Of a DNA stretch of 64,000 nucleotides, positions 58,201 through 64,000 are shown one piece after another. How positions within the stretch are numbered: the first letter of the stretch is position 1; each line of letters opens with the position of its first letter. Position numbers and translations under genes: made by a program. Where the stretch lies: assembly GCA_039566865.1 (NCBI GenBank), contig CM076943.1, positions 47,266,124 through 47,330,123 of the forward strand, read 5' to 3'. The notes beneath the pieces are model-generated. The model was not told the DNA's origin. It did no database searches and was given only the letters and a program-made list of their open reading frames with translations. Origin of the DNA: Aurelia coerulea. Lineage: Eukaryota > Cnidaria > Scyphozoa > Semaeostomeae > Ulmaridae.

Positions 58201-59769
58201 TCTCTTGTGATTGGATGGATGAGTTTTGGCATAGCTTCTAAAATGAAAATAGACTTAATATAATGCTGCATTTTATGGGTTTCGATGATTTTCCAAGTCA
58301 GTAAGTAAGATTTTAACCCAAATTGGTGTTTTTTTAAATAAATTTTGCATTTTAATATTTTGAAGCGATTGGAAACTTCTCTGGTAAACTGATGGGCATA
58401 ATGGGCGACGAAAATTGCAATTTGCAGCACTGAGACTTCATAATCTTAAATCTGAATCAGAAGTCACTTTGCTTTGGTTTCATTGTAGATTTCCTCTCAA
58501 GAGACAGGACTTCTGAAAAATCAAAGCACATTTTAAAAATTTCTAACCGCAAGGTGCCGAGCGAACGAAAAAGAAGGAAGGAATGTAAATAGAATCATGA
58601 AATTTGCAATACTTGAAAGAATCAATTAGAGATATGCACAAACCATCTCGTCAGGTTTCAATGCAAATGAACTGAAACTTCAGTGAAGGTCAAATCATGA
58701 TAAAACAGATGTCAGCGAAGATTTTCCGCGCAATTGCAATTTTATTACTAGTCGTTAGTCCCCTGAAATTTAATTTCTCTTGCTAGCCGGCCATAATGGG
58801 CGACCGGCCATAATGGGCGACGCTACTCTAGGTGATAGTCCGCGGTTTCTCAAGTGATCGGCCACTACGCTCGTGCATTTGGGAAAATAGCCTTTTTAAC
58901 CATTTTCATTTCAATCCAACAAGGAAAAAAACGATGTTCAAATCAAATGTCTAGAAACAGCAGATTCTGCCGTTTTTAATATAGTTCGATACGATAATGA
59001 AACAGCTTTCTAAAGCAATGTTGTACGTAAATGTGTTGGGTTGGGCATTGCTCATGGTTCCTCTTTAGCCAAAACCTAACTCATCATTACGAGGTTTTGC
59101 GTCACAGATTTAATACGCCTGCTATGGCATATATTCGCAGTTTAAATTGGCCTACTGTAAATGATATTATTAGAAGCGAAACAGCTACCACAATGTAAAA
59201 ATCGCTAACTGGTCTGGTCCCGGAGTACCTTTCAGATTTGTTCGAAAAAAATTCTTCTCGAAATGTCAGAAAACTGCGTTACCATTACGAAAAACTAACG
59301 ATGGGCAGAGGGCTATCTATTTGTGGACCTAAGCTTTGGAAACAACTTGAACCTGATCCTAAACAGGCAACCTCCCTTGCCACCTTTAAGAGAAGAATAA
59401 AAAACTAGCCATGACGAGAATTCTTATTTTGTTAATTATTATGTAGTGATCTTTTAATTAGTAAATGTTTTTCCACGGCCCCCTGAAAAGCAGTTCTCGT
59501 GGACTGATGGGGCTACCGTGCCTAAATAAATAAAAATGAAATGAAAATAGCTCTTCTGATGCCATTTGTATATGCATGGCATTTGCATGTAGTAGAAGTT
59601 TAAAATGAAATGAGCTGAAGAATTTACCATGCATGATCGTTAAAAAATTGATATCATAAAAGGAAGGTGTATAATAACCTTTTAGCTTCCATGCTACATT
59701 CTTGCTAGCAGTCTCTCGTATCAAACAGCAGGAGACCAGCACTAATATCGTTGTGGTGATTATATTCAT
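40199..59769 (-). CDS. Gene B: secreted astacin metalloprotease with C-terminal ShK domain (multi-exon, apparently complete)
   Basis: Exons on the minus strand are 59769-59628, 50998-50828, 48509-48392, 44921-44746, 41981-41742 and 40326-40210, with phases 1, 1, 2, 1, 1. They encode a signal peptide, an Asp-switch-like IEGD propeptide motif, a basic site (RSKRDA), the astacin core with zinc motif HELMHAIGFFHE and Met-turn LMHYD, and a six-cysteine ShK module. It should be a secreted zymogen of the same type as gene A; whether it serves venom, digestion or matrix turnover is not visible. The gene spans almost 20 kb because its introns hold large nested transposons. If the ShK donor is not used, the frame ends at TAA (40199-40201), which overlaps an AATAAA. 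An upstream in-frame ATG at 59806-59808 would add 13 residues before the signal peptide. Confidence 0.87.
40210..40326 (-). CDS. Gene B exon 6: ShK-type six-cysteine module
   Basis: Acceptor TTGATTTAG, donor-like G|GTAAGT, 117 bp. Six cysteines are spaced as in the gene A module and end CRRTCRVC. Read-through of the donor gives Gly-Lys-Tyr-stop at 40201-40199. No further exon was recognised downstream, where a 404-bp foldback lies at 39708-40111. Confidence 0.88.
40653..41170. mobile_element. Second copy of the CCGGGTGTCCC element, eroded ends
   Basis: From AAGTACTTCCATTTGAAAA to AACAGGAGTACTTTTTT it aligns with 10687-11960 minus the nested insert. The first dozen terminal bases on each side no longer match. 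It lies between gene B exons 5 and 6. Confidence 0.75.
41209..41732. mobile_element. AGCATAGG-family element inserted at the splice donor of gene B exon 5
   Basis: Ends AGCATAGGTTCCAAATC and GATTTGGAACCTATGCT are flanked by the perfect 9-bp repeat TTCACTTAC (41200-41208, 41733-41741). On the minus strand the repeat reads GTAAGTGAA, the 5' splice site of gene B exon 5, so the insertion duplicated the donor. Confidence 0.9.
41742..41981 (-). CDS. Gene B exon 5: Met-turn and C-terminal astacin subdomain
   Basis: Acceptor CTTTCAAG, donor A|GTAAGTGAA, 240 bp. It encodes AERNFLTYHHG, the Met-turn NSLMHYD, and DVKQILLLYKC with the last conserved cysteine. The nine intron bases at the donor are also the target-site duplication of the element at 41209-41732, so an identical GTAAGTGAA recurs at the far end of that element. 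Confidence 0.92.
42405..42513. repeat. Partial TACACGTA-family copy
   Basis: AAGTTACATTTTCCTAGTACTGG, GACGATTTGAGAGTAGGGTTTC and AAGAATACGTGTA match the right part of the elements at 28 and 29 kb. Confidence 0.6.
42514..43914. other. Intron of gene B, no recognised feature
   Basis: Unique AT-rich sequence between exons 4 and 5; no motif in short ORFs. Confidence 0.5.
43915..44713. mobile_element. Second copy of the 23.2-kb element, split by a CCGGGCGAGTCA element next to gene B exon 4
   Basis: TTCACATCGCTGAACCCAATCAAATC and CCTAACCAAATATG align with the 23230-23973 arms; the far end is TCTTGGGGCACCCTG|TA at 44713. The element 44078-44693 is inserted at a TA between them. The left border is approximate. 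Confidence 0.65.
44078..44693. mobile_element. TA-flanked CCGGGCGAGTCA element (complete copy)
   Basis: Inverted ends CCGGGCGAGTCA and TGACTCACCCGG, then AAAAGAATCCCCGTTTG versus its complement; TA outside both. An internal hairpin is formed by CTCTTGGGAGGATG and CATTCTCCCAAG. Related segments lie at about 15880-16075, 52574-53586 and 60780-62293. Confidence 0.8.
44746..44921 (-). CDS. Gene B exon 4: zinc-binding site of astacin
   Basis: Acceptor TGCTTTAG, donor G|GTAAGA, 176 bp. It contains CYSKVGRQGGEQ, the zinc motif HELMHAIGFFHE and SRYDRDQYV, so the full catalytic signature is intact. The donor is only about 31 bp from the end of a composite transposon (about 43.9-44.71 kb). Confidence 0.93.
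44998..45518. mobile_element. AGCATAGG-family element just upstream of gene B exon 4
   Basis: The right end GATTTGGAACCTATGCT is intact; the left end is diverged. Flanks GATTGACTG (44989-44997) and GATTGACAG (45519-45527) match at 8 of 9. It carries TGACGTCACATCC. It lies about 75 bp from the acceptor of gene B exon 4. Confidence 0.82.
45656..46402. mobile_element. CAGRGTGTCCC foldback element
   Basis: Ends CAGAGTGTCCCAAAAAATTG and CTGGGACACCCTG are inverted; TA follows the right end (TG on the left). Inner arms also pair: CGGAGCTACGTGCG with its near complement, and AAGCTGAAACCAGACGC with GCGTCTGGTTTCAGCTT. ORFs in it are shadows. Confidence 0.78.
46403..48391. other. Intron of gene B, no recognised feature
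   Basis: Contains a G run near 48066 and two TGACGTCA-like sites near 47528 and 47548, not part of an AGCATAGG element. No exon was recognised. Confidence 0.45.
48392..48509 (-). CDS. Gene B exon 3: astacin core, first conserved Cys
   Basis: Acceptor TGATCTGCAG, donor GG|GTAAGT, 118 bp, the same length and phases as the gene A exon. It encodes RRTISLAIHELH, then KTCLWFTPR and KDYIRIVSG, matching the N-terminal astacin subdomain including the first conserved cysteine. Confidence 0.87.
48635..49095. mobile_element. TTAA-flanked GGGGCTCCGTCG element, right end missing
   Basis: TTAA then AGGGGCTCCGTCGCCAAA, with family body words; a local run of CCACCAAAAACCACC repeats is present. It fades near GGAGACGG at about 49095. 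It lies about 120 bp upstream of gene B exon 3. Confidence 0.68.
49860..50370. mobile_element. AGCATAGG-family element in gene B intron 2
   Basis: Ends AGCATAGAGCTCAAATC and GATTTGAGCCATATGTT are flanked by the perfect 9-bp repeat GCTGTACAT (49851-49859, 50371-50379). It contains TGACGTCACAACC. Confidence 0.85.
50828..50998 (-). CDS. Gene B exon 2: propeptide end and start of astacin domain
   Basis: Acceptor TTTCTTTCAG, donor G|GTGAGT, 171 bp. It encodes VIEGDIMVDD, a candidate Asp-switch, then a basic processing site GRSKRDAV and the mature start RKWKDAIIPYIID. It aligns throughout with the gene A exon at 6097-6273, which has two extra codons. Confidence 0.87.
51056..51229 (+). pseudogene. 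LINE RT C-terminal fragment in gene B 5' intron region
   Basis: One frame encodes QNGLSYLGPRIWNSLPSELK, SFKHKIKDQFFKSL and SPYIYY before TAG at 51227-51229, a typical LINE tail. It begins only about 60 bp upstream (gene sense) of the acceptor of gene B exon 2, in the opposite orientation. Confidence 0.75.
51278..51705. mobile_element. AGCATAGG-family element, right end missing
   Basis: It starts AGCATAGGTTTCAAATC after a poly-G run and aligns through TGACGTCACATCCTC to AAATAGGTCATAC, then stops before the terminal inverted repeat. No target duplication can be paired. Confidence 0.7.
52574..53586. mobile_element. CCGGGCGAGTCA-family copy, left end missing
   Basis: From GAAATCGGCCACTCC to CTGACTCACCCGG it aligns with 44208-44693, interrupted by 52699-53195. 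The left roughly 130 bp of the family are absent. Confidence 0.75.
52699..53195. mobile_element. hAT-like MITE with long inverted ends
   Basis: Ends TAGCCTGTGTTCCAGACC and complement extend over about 60 bp. Flanks CCTTATAG (52691-52698) and CCTTACAG (53196-53203) agree at 7 of 8, the hAT duplication length. The element at 44078-44693 shows the uninterrupted site. The 136-codon ORF over this area is a shadow. Confidence 0.85.
54438..56240 (-). mobile_element. 5'-truncated non-LTR retrotransposon (LINE) with nearly intact RT, nested in an AGCATAGG element
   Basis: Comparison with uninterrupted AGCATAGG elements places the borders near CATGAAA at 54437 and AATAATTTCG at 56241. The 3' end faces left, with a 110-bp 3' UTR that ends in an A-rich GATAAAATGAAAAAA-like tail. 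The 5' end stops in the linker between endonuclease and RT, so the copy is 5'-truncated. Except for one frameshift near 56016-56025 the reading frame is open, pointing to a fairly young insertion. Confidence 0.88.
54548..56008 (-). CDS. Reverse transcriptase of LINE (RT domain to C-terminus, 486 codons)
   Basis: Reverse-transcribes the element RNA at a nicked target. RT motifs are in order: NNYRPISVLS (residues 47-56), FLDLKKAFDTVDH (118-130), GIPQGSCLGP (176-185), and the catalytic YADD (207-210). The C-terminal part holds the usual thumb and LINE tail, with WNDIPYNIREQ near the end. No endonuclease domain is in this frame. The upstream frame (about 56180-56025) encodes MWKTINKVLH and FNKHFTTVGPKL, typical of the segment before the RT, but is offset by a one-base frameshift in the C run near 56020. 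The family is probably in the Jockey/CR1/L2 assemblage; the exact clade cannot be told by eye. Confidence 0.92.
   Translation of the reverse strand: MKDAVDFVSKPLTLIYNASLERGIFPHTWKLARVTPIYKAGAKADVNNYRPISVLSVVSRILEKIAHDQLMEYLKEQNKLCLNQFAFQKLHSTLTCLLNVIDPWFKNSDEGKINLSIFLDLKKAFDTVDHKILLSKLREYGADGTSHDWFTSYLTNREQFCYFDGASSSTSSIKCGIPQGSCLGPLLFILYINDFENCLESMNPNMYADDTCVNIASENLNELLTDLKNELENISNWMRINKLSLNASKSEYMVISHRRQLNRVGDDLPDLVLNNEVIKRVDKTKYLGINIDESLTWKEQYKTIKNKLKGGLSSLRKLKDILPQRKLDQVYKALFESHLRYGDIVWCTLSNTKLSQLQRLQTRAKKLILNAKYKDGWNCKWLNVKSLLSFDKGVMTYKILHGLCPENLRHKFTERSMISEHRTRNHGDLQIPKVRLEYAKRSFYFSGVKNWNDIPYNIREQESIARFKTGFRKYLLNLQNPNTTPW
56883..57239. repeat. Tandem duplication of about 173 bp
   Basis: The block from CCTTACCCCTCAACACC to GACGAAGCACAA occurs twice back to back (about 56883-57055 and 57056-57239). 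They look identical by eye over at least 150 bp, the second having about 11 extra bases near TTAATACC. Confidence 0.92.
57795..58831. mobile_element. CTAGAGT element with repeated GTCGCCCATTATG motif
   Basis: Inverted ends CTAGAGTGGTGTCGCCC and GGGCGACGCTACTCTAG. The 13-mer GTCGCCCATTATG occurs forward at 57805 and 58003 and reversed at 58397, 58792 and 58809. Such spacing resembles subterminal transposase sites. The 116-codon ORF inside has no motif. Confidence 0.75.
59150..59548 (+). pseudogene. LINE 3' fragment in intron 1 of gene B
   Basis: After a stop the frame reads SLTGLVPEYLSDLFEKNS, RGLSICGPKLWKQL and ATFKRRIKN-stop at about 59408. The 3' UTR has the hairpin-like GGCCCCCTGAAAAGCAGTT...GGGGCTACC and a TAAATAAATAAAAATGAAATGAAA tail. 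It ends about 80 bp from the donor of gene B exon 1, on the opposite strand. Confidence 0.75.
59628..59769 (-). CDS. Gene B exon 1: signal peptide and start of propeptide
   Basis: The ATG at 59769-59767 starts MNIITTTILVLVSCC, a typical eukaryotic secretion signal with a short polar start and hydrophobic core; cleavage is expected near the following ETASK. The exon ends CATG|GTAAAT in phase 1, matching the acceptor at 50998. The ATG at 59808 is in frame and also has an A at -3, but it would bury the hydrophobic core behind 13 charged residues, so the inner start is preferred. No equivalent was seen upstream of gene A. Confidence 0.72.
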
Positions 59770-59810
59770 TTTGAAGTCTCTCTTGGAGTATTCCTCAGCT
59801 AATTCCATGT

Positions 59811-60378
59811 TTCTAGTGAGAATATGCCTCTGTCGATATCGTGTTTGTAGATCAAGGTATCTTCTCTGGTAGTCTGCACAAGATCAAACTCTTTTGGGTT
59901 CTTGTGTTGTTCGGATCCTCTTCAGAAAGGTGAAAGAGTTCAGGTTTAGTTTGGGTTCTTCTGGAGTATTCTTCAGTCTTTGTATTGTATATGTAGATGA
60001 GTGCACCGTAGATCACACTTTCTCCTTTGGAAGAGTGAAAATGCTTGGAGTCTACCTTTCGTCGTTCTGCTAATACTCCTTGAGTCTGTTCTTCATCAGT
60101 TAATTTTGTGCTTGTAGATTACGGTATCTGCTTTGAAGAAGTTTGAAGAAGCTTCGAGTTTGCATTGGTTTCTCCTGCAGGCAGTTGCACAAGACTGTTC
60201 CTCACTTGGTCCCGTGCTTAAAGATTCTAGCTATCCCTTTTAGAAACTCGAAATAGGTTTGAGATTTTCTGCAAGTTTGCAAGACTGTTCCACACTTGTG
60301 TCCGTGCTTACATATACTAACCTTTCCCTTTTAGAAGCTCGCAAGAGATTCGAGTTTATCTAGGAGCATAGTGACCTC
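59811..60378. repeat. Degenerate repeats directly upstream of gene B
   Basis: Several related units carry words such as GTTCTTC, TGTAGAT, TTTTAGAA and TTCGAGTTT. The last two units, both built around CCGTGCTTA and CCCTTTTAGAA, are the most similar. Together they look like a decayed tandem array of roughly 90-110 bp units in the putative 5' flank or UTR. No coding potential was seen. Confidence 0.45.
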
Positions 60379-60386
60379 CTTTATAT
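60379..60386 (-). promoter_or_regulatory. Possible TATA box of gene B
   Basis: ATATAAAG reads on the minus strand about 610 bp upstream of the preferred ATG. The stretch in between (59811-60378) has no good ORF and consists of degenerate repeats, so it could be 5' UTR or promoter. A single 8-mer in AT-rich DNA is weak evidence. Confidence 0.25.
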
Positions 60387-60779
60387 CTGATTTGTCATGA
60401 TACGTCACGCTTAATTGAGATGTTAGGTAACTTAGATTTCTATTTGGCTCAGTGATGAAACCGCAAAAAGATTTGCTTATCTACCTGGCCTTGATTTCCA
60501 TAACCAAAAACGTTATGTATGGTTTATAGATCAGCCTTTTGTCACTGTAACTTAATCGTGTCTTAGCGCACAGATCAATGATAGCTTTCATTTGTTCATG
60601 AAGGAGGGCTTGTCAAAGGAGCATACACTCATTTTTCATAAGAAACTAAGGTAAGGGACTGGTAGGTAGTTTCTTAAACTTTAGGACACTTTTGCTACCA
60701 AAAGTTTCTGATCTGCTTCTTATATCTTAAATGCCGGAGGTATTTTATTTCAGTTTAATATAGTTTTGTTACAAGGACT

Positions 60780-62293
60780 CCCAAATTAGTTATTGCCAAT
60801 ATGTTTAATTAGGTTCAATAATTTACCCGGCTTTAAAGCACATATGTCACGTTAGCAATTGATCAATACAACAAACAAGTTTGGAGTGGAATTCCATTGA
60901 TACGTGACTTTTTATTTCTGTTTCATGAATTTTCATTGCAATGAAAATTCAGCCTCGATCCTTTGCTTTGTAATAAACAATGGAGAAAATTGTATTGCAT
61001 GAACCGATCAGCTTCATTTAATCGGCCATTCCTTCCCGTAGATATGGTGGATTTTCTGCAGAAAGCCCCTTCCTGCAAATTTCCTTGCTTTTCCTGCCTA
61101 AAAATAATGACACTCACAAATTGTTTGTGAATTGTGTCCTCTTGGGAGAATGTAATTCCCTGAAAAGGCTATTGATACCAGGGGGAAGACTTGTTTTTCC
61201 TCCCAAGGGGATAGCCCGTGCTGAAGCGTGCAGAAGAACAACGACAGATAATGTTACAATAGGACTCGCTACTTTTATTGACACCTGGAAACAAAGCAAT
61301 TTGTGATTGCAGACAAAGGGAATTCCATGCTCGGTTGGTTAAGACATAAACAAAAACAAAGCAAGCCGCAAAAATTGCCCTGAAACTCGGGTCCATAGTG
61401 CGCTCGTTGTGCATTTCAGAAATGGTTTTCAAGAGCAAATATTAGCACATATCGAAAGAAGAAGGATATATCTAAACTTCTGCCTCGGGATTTAATTCTC
61501 GTATTTTATTCATTTTGTGCAGACGCCAATTGGGAGAGGATTCAATTCTCGTACTGTTTAGGTGTAATTAAAACACTTACTGCTCAGCTTCTGTACGAAA
61601 AAAATAAAATGCCCGAGGCAGAAGTTTAGATAGATCCTTCTTCTTTTGATATGTTCTAATATTTGCTCTTTAAAACCATTTCTGAAATGCACAACGACCG
61701 AGCTGACGACCCGGGTTTCAGGGCAATTTTTGCGGCTTGCTTTGTTTTTCTTTATGTCTTAACCAACCGAGCATGGAATTCCCTTTGTCTGCAATCACAA
61801 ATTGCTTTGTATCTAGGTGTCAATAAAAAGTAGCGAGTCCTATTGTCACATTATCTGTCCTTGTTACACTCACATGTGTTCATGAATTGTTTCCTCTTGG
61901 GAGAATGAAATCCCCTGGAGAGGACCTTTCATATGAGAGAAGTTTCCCCGGCAAGCCGGGGAAATAAAACAATAGCGCTTTGTTGATACCAGGGGGAAGA
62001 CTCGTTCTTCCTCCTAAGAGGATAGCCCGTGCTGAAGCGTGCAGAAGAGCGTAAGGCAGAAATGTTAGGAACATTTTTTCGTGATTTTGGGCGCGTTTTG
62101 AATGTTTCTTGAAGAGGCTTTCTCGAAAAAATCCTTTGTAATTTTAGAACGAAATAACCGATTTTAGTCAAGTAAATTTTAAAGTAGATTTGAGCATGTC
62201 TACCATTGAATTATATATTTGCCGATATCATCGTCTCGATATCCAGGGAGCCATGGCCTTTCAAATGGGGATTCTTTTTATTGACTCAACCGG
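60780..62293. mobile_element. Rearranged CCGGGCGAGTCA-family copy with foldback insert
   Basis: The part 60780-61235 matches the family in reverse orientation (ATCGGCCATTCCTTCCCG, CTGCAGAAAGCCCCTTCC), and 61860-62293 matches its other half, ending GACTCAACCGG|TA. A foldback (about 61237-61857) sits between. Inversion or recombination of two copies is likely. Confidence 0.6.
61237..61857. mobile_element. Foldback element related to 17795-18646
   Basis: Arms carrying GGACTCGCTACTTTTATTGAC and TTTGTGATTGCAGACAAAGG are repeated in inverted orientation toward 61857, and the inner GAAAGAAGAAGGATATATC pairs with its complement. ORFs here share residues with those at 18 kb only because of the shared arms. 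Confidence 0.72.
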
Positions 62294-62401
62294 TAGATCT
62301 AAACATCTGCCTCTTGGATTTTATTTCATCTAATTTAGAGATGAGCAGCAACGTCACTACTCTCGTATATTTAGGGTAGACTCATGAAATAGTCCTAGTT
62401 A

Positions 62402-62450
62402 TCGCAACAACAACAACAATAATATCAACAACAACAACAACAACAACAAC
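62402..62450. repeat. (CAA)n microsatellite
   Basis: Interrupted CAACAA run with an ATAATAT break. Confidence 0.88.
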
Positions 62451-63040
62451 ATATGTTTTGCTCAAACTGGGACTTATCGACTTTTACATCAAAAAAGGGG
62501 GACGAAAAGAAACAAAGGGAACAAGATTCAAACAAACAAAGATTCAAAGAAAGAAAGAAAGAAACAAAGATTCTTCTATTCACGTTGACAAGAGGTTGTT
62601 AGTTCGTAATCATGGCAACTTTACGGCACTAGAAATAGTTAGTCAGCTGTGGTGAGCTAAGTGGAGCTAAAGTGGCCTTCAAAATGAGGAAATTCTGATT
62701 GAAACTGAAATGTTTCCTGATTCTTGAATTGAGCAAACATTCATCTGGATACTTGTGGCTTTTGTTCATTGCTAACGTCACTCGAAACTTGAATTTTGCC
62801 GAAATATTTGATTTTCAGTCACCAATCGATGTTCACTCATGATCAATTGTGAGAAAATAATCGACTTTCATAGACCATCTTGAAAAGAAACCGGAATGCC
62901 ATTGAAAATAGTGATCGACTATTCTACTATCCTGTCTACTACCCATTACTAGAATTCCATTCTATTGCTACCATTTTCCGTTCCTGCCTATGATGTAATT
63001 ATTACATTCAAGCCTTCGATTTAATTGCCAACTCTGCATA

Positions 63041-63340
63041 ACAAGGGCAGATTTTTTAATACAATAGCAACAGTTGCGTTTGATTGACACCTCAATTCAA
63101 AGCGATTAGCGAATGCAGACAAAGGAAATTCTCTCAACCAGTAATTCAAAACAAACAAAGCCGCAAATTTTTCCCCGAAACTAGTAGGGCAAACTCTCGC
63201 CTTGTGCAAGCGAAAGGTGGTTTTTAAGAGAAGTTATGTGCTTATAGCAAAAGAAGGAGGGTAAATCTAAAGTTCTGTCGCTTAGATTATGTTTATTTGA
63301 TTCAAGAGCCGAGCAGAAGGCATTGTAATTCTCGCGTCTT
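63041..63340. repeat. Half copy of the 17.8-kb foldback family
   Basis: GGGCAGATTTTTTAATACAATAG, GACACCTCAATTCAAAGCG and GACAAAGGAAATTCTC match one arm of 17795-18646; the opposite arm is missing. Confidence 0.6.
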
Positions 63341-63659
63341 TAGGGCTTAAAATGAAACGATTACAAAACAGCTCCTAAATCAAATAAACATAGATTTTTT
63401 ACATCCATTGCGCAGTGCTCCGGATGAATAAGAGTGGTTTTGAGTTGATACCGGATTCGACCATTTACAGGATATCGGATTGTTTCATGCCACTCTCAGA
63501 GCGTTTAACGGTGTGAAGTACATAGGATTGGTGCATTCTCGTGTTTCCCTCAACTCAACTGATGTGTCGCTTCAACTACTGAAGGAAAAATAACAACCAA
63601 TTCAATTCAATGAGTTATGTGTAGGGACTTAAATCGTGACTCTAGGTAAATCCCCCTCT

Positions 63660-63681
63660 GCACGAAAAAGCTTTTTCGTGC
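63660..63681. repeat. 22-bp perfect palindrome
   Basis: GCACGAAAAAG and its exact complement meet without a loop. Confidence 0.8.
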
Positions 63682-64000
63682 AAACAGAGCCCCAATTAGC
63701 CTGCGTGCAGACTCTACTGATTCCCTGAAGAAAAGTGAGGTTCCTAGCTAAGCCCCAATCCGATATGATATGAAGCAATATGGTGTGGGGATTGAACGTC
63801 CAGCCCGGGGGGAAGGTACATAACATGTTGAGGGTACGGTATATGCCGCCCATTTGCGTGGGTTTTTGACTCAAAATTCTCTAAACAAGGGTCCTCTTTC
63901 GGCAAATTTTCTTAAACATGGGCTCAGTTTGGCTGAAATCAGCAAAAATCGTTGAAAATGGGTAGTTTTCCACCAAAATTCACCATAAAAGTGAGAACAA

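Larger units (their letters stand above)
62451..64000. other. Gene-free end of window
   Basis: Apart from the foldback arm at 63041-63340 and the 22-bp palindrome, only diverged sequence. The final 200 bp (AAATTTTCTTAAACATGGG and similar words) look like the start of a repeat that leaves the window. Confidence 0.4.

Noticed and set aside
1..64000. CRISPR array, operon or bacterial gene cluster
   Set aside because: No regular spacer-repeat pattern; genes have spliceosomal introns, so the DNA is eukaryotic.

Overview
The window looks like metazoan nuclear DNA, most likely from a cnidarian. It is AT-rich, has no operon-like gene packing, carries small exons with clean GT-AG borders in long introns, and is full of miniature inverted-repeat elements, SINEs and 5'-truncated non-LTR retrotransposons. 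The cnidarian assignment is an inference from two astacin metalloproteases that each end in an ShK-type six-cysteine module, an architecture known from cnidarian secreted and nematocyst proteases. It is not proven by the sequence.

Two host genes can be supported. Gene A (+ strand, about 6.1-16.3 kb) and gene B (- strand, about 59.8-40.2 kb) are convergent paralogs. Both have a propeptide exon, a 118-bp exon, a 176-bp zinc-site exon, a 240-bp Met-turn exon and a 117-bp ShK exon, with identical exon lengths and intron phases from the second of these on. Gene B also has a signal-peptide exon, which was not found for gene A. Both appear to be secreted zymogens with a basic cleavage site, an HExxHxxGFxHE zinc motif and an LMHY Met-turn. 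Nothing in the sequence shows a working defect in either.

Most of the rest is mobile DNA. A family with AGCATAGG termini and 9-bp target duplications has seven copies with traceable duplications and one truncated copy, all between 35 and 57 kb. One sits directly on a splice donor of gene B and duplicates it. Several families share the terminus CYGGGYG or CAGGGTG next to TA. Another class is flanked by TTAA. Two elements have hAT-like ends with 8-bp duplications, and there are several perfect or near-perfect foldbacks. Six non-LTR reverse-transcriptase remnants are present. The longest keeps a 486-codon RT ORF and is inserted inside an AGCATAGG element. There are two tRNA-derived SINE copies and one 5S-rRNA-like SINE.

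Layout: 0-6 kb small foldbacks and a degenerate minisatellite; 6-17 kb gene A with element-filled introns; 17-34 kb gene-free and rich in TTAA and TA elements, a 69-bp tandem array, SINE and LINE tails; 35-60 kb gene B, whose introns and 3' flank hold most of the nested insertions; 60-64 kb the possible gene B promoter, then rearranged repeats. Nested insertions can be ordered in time, sometimes by comparing an occupied site with an empty one elsewhere in the window.
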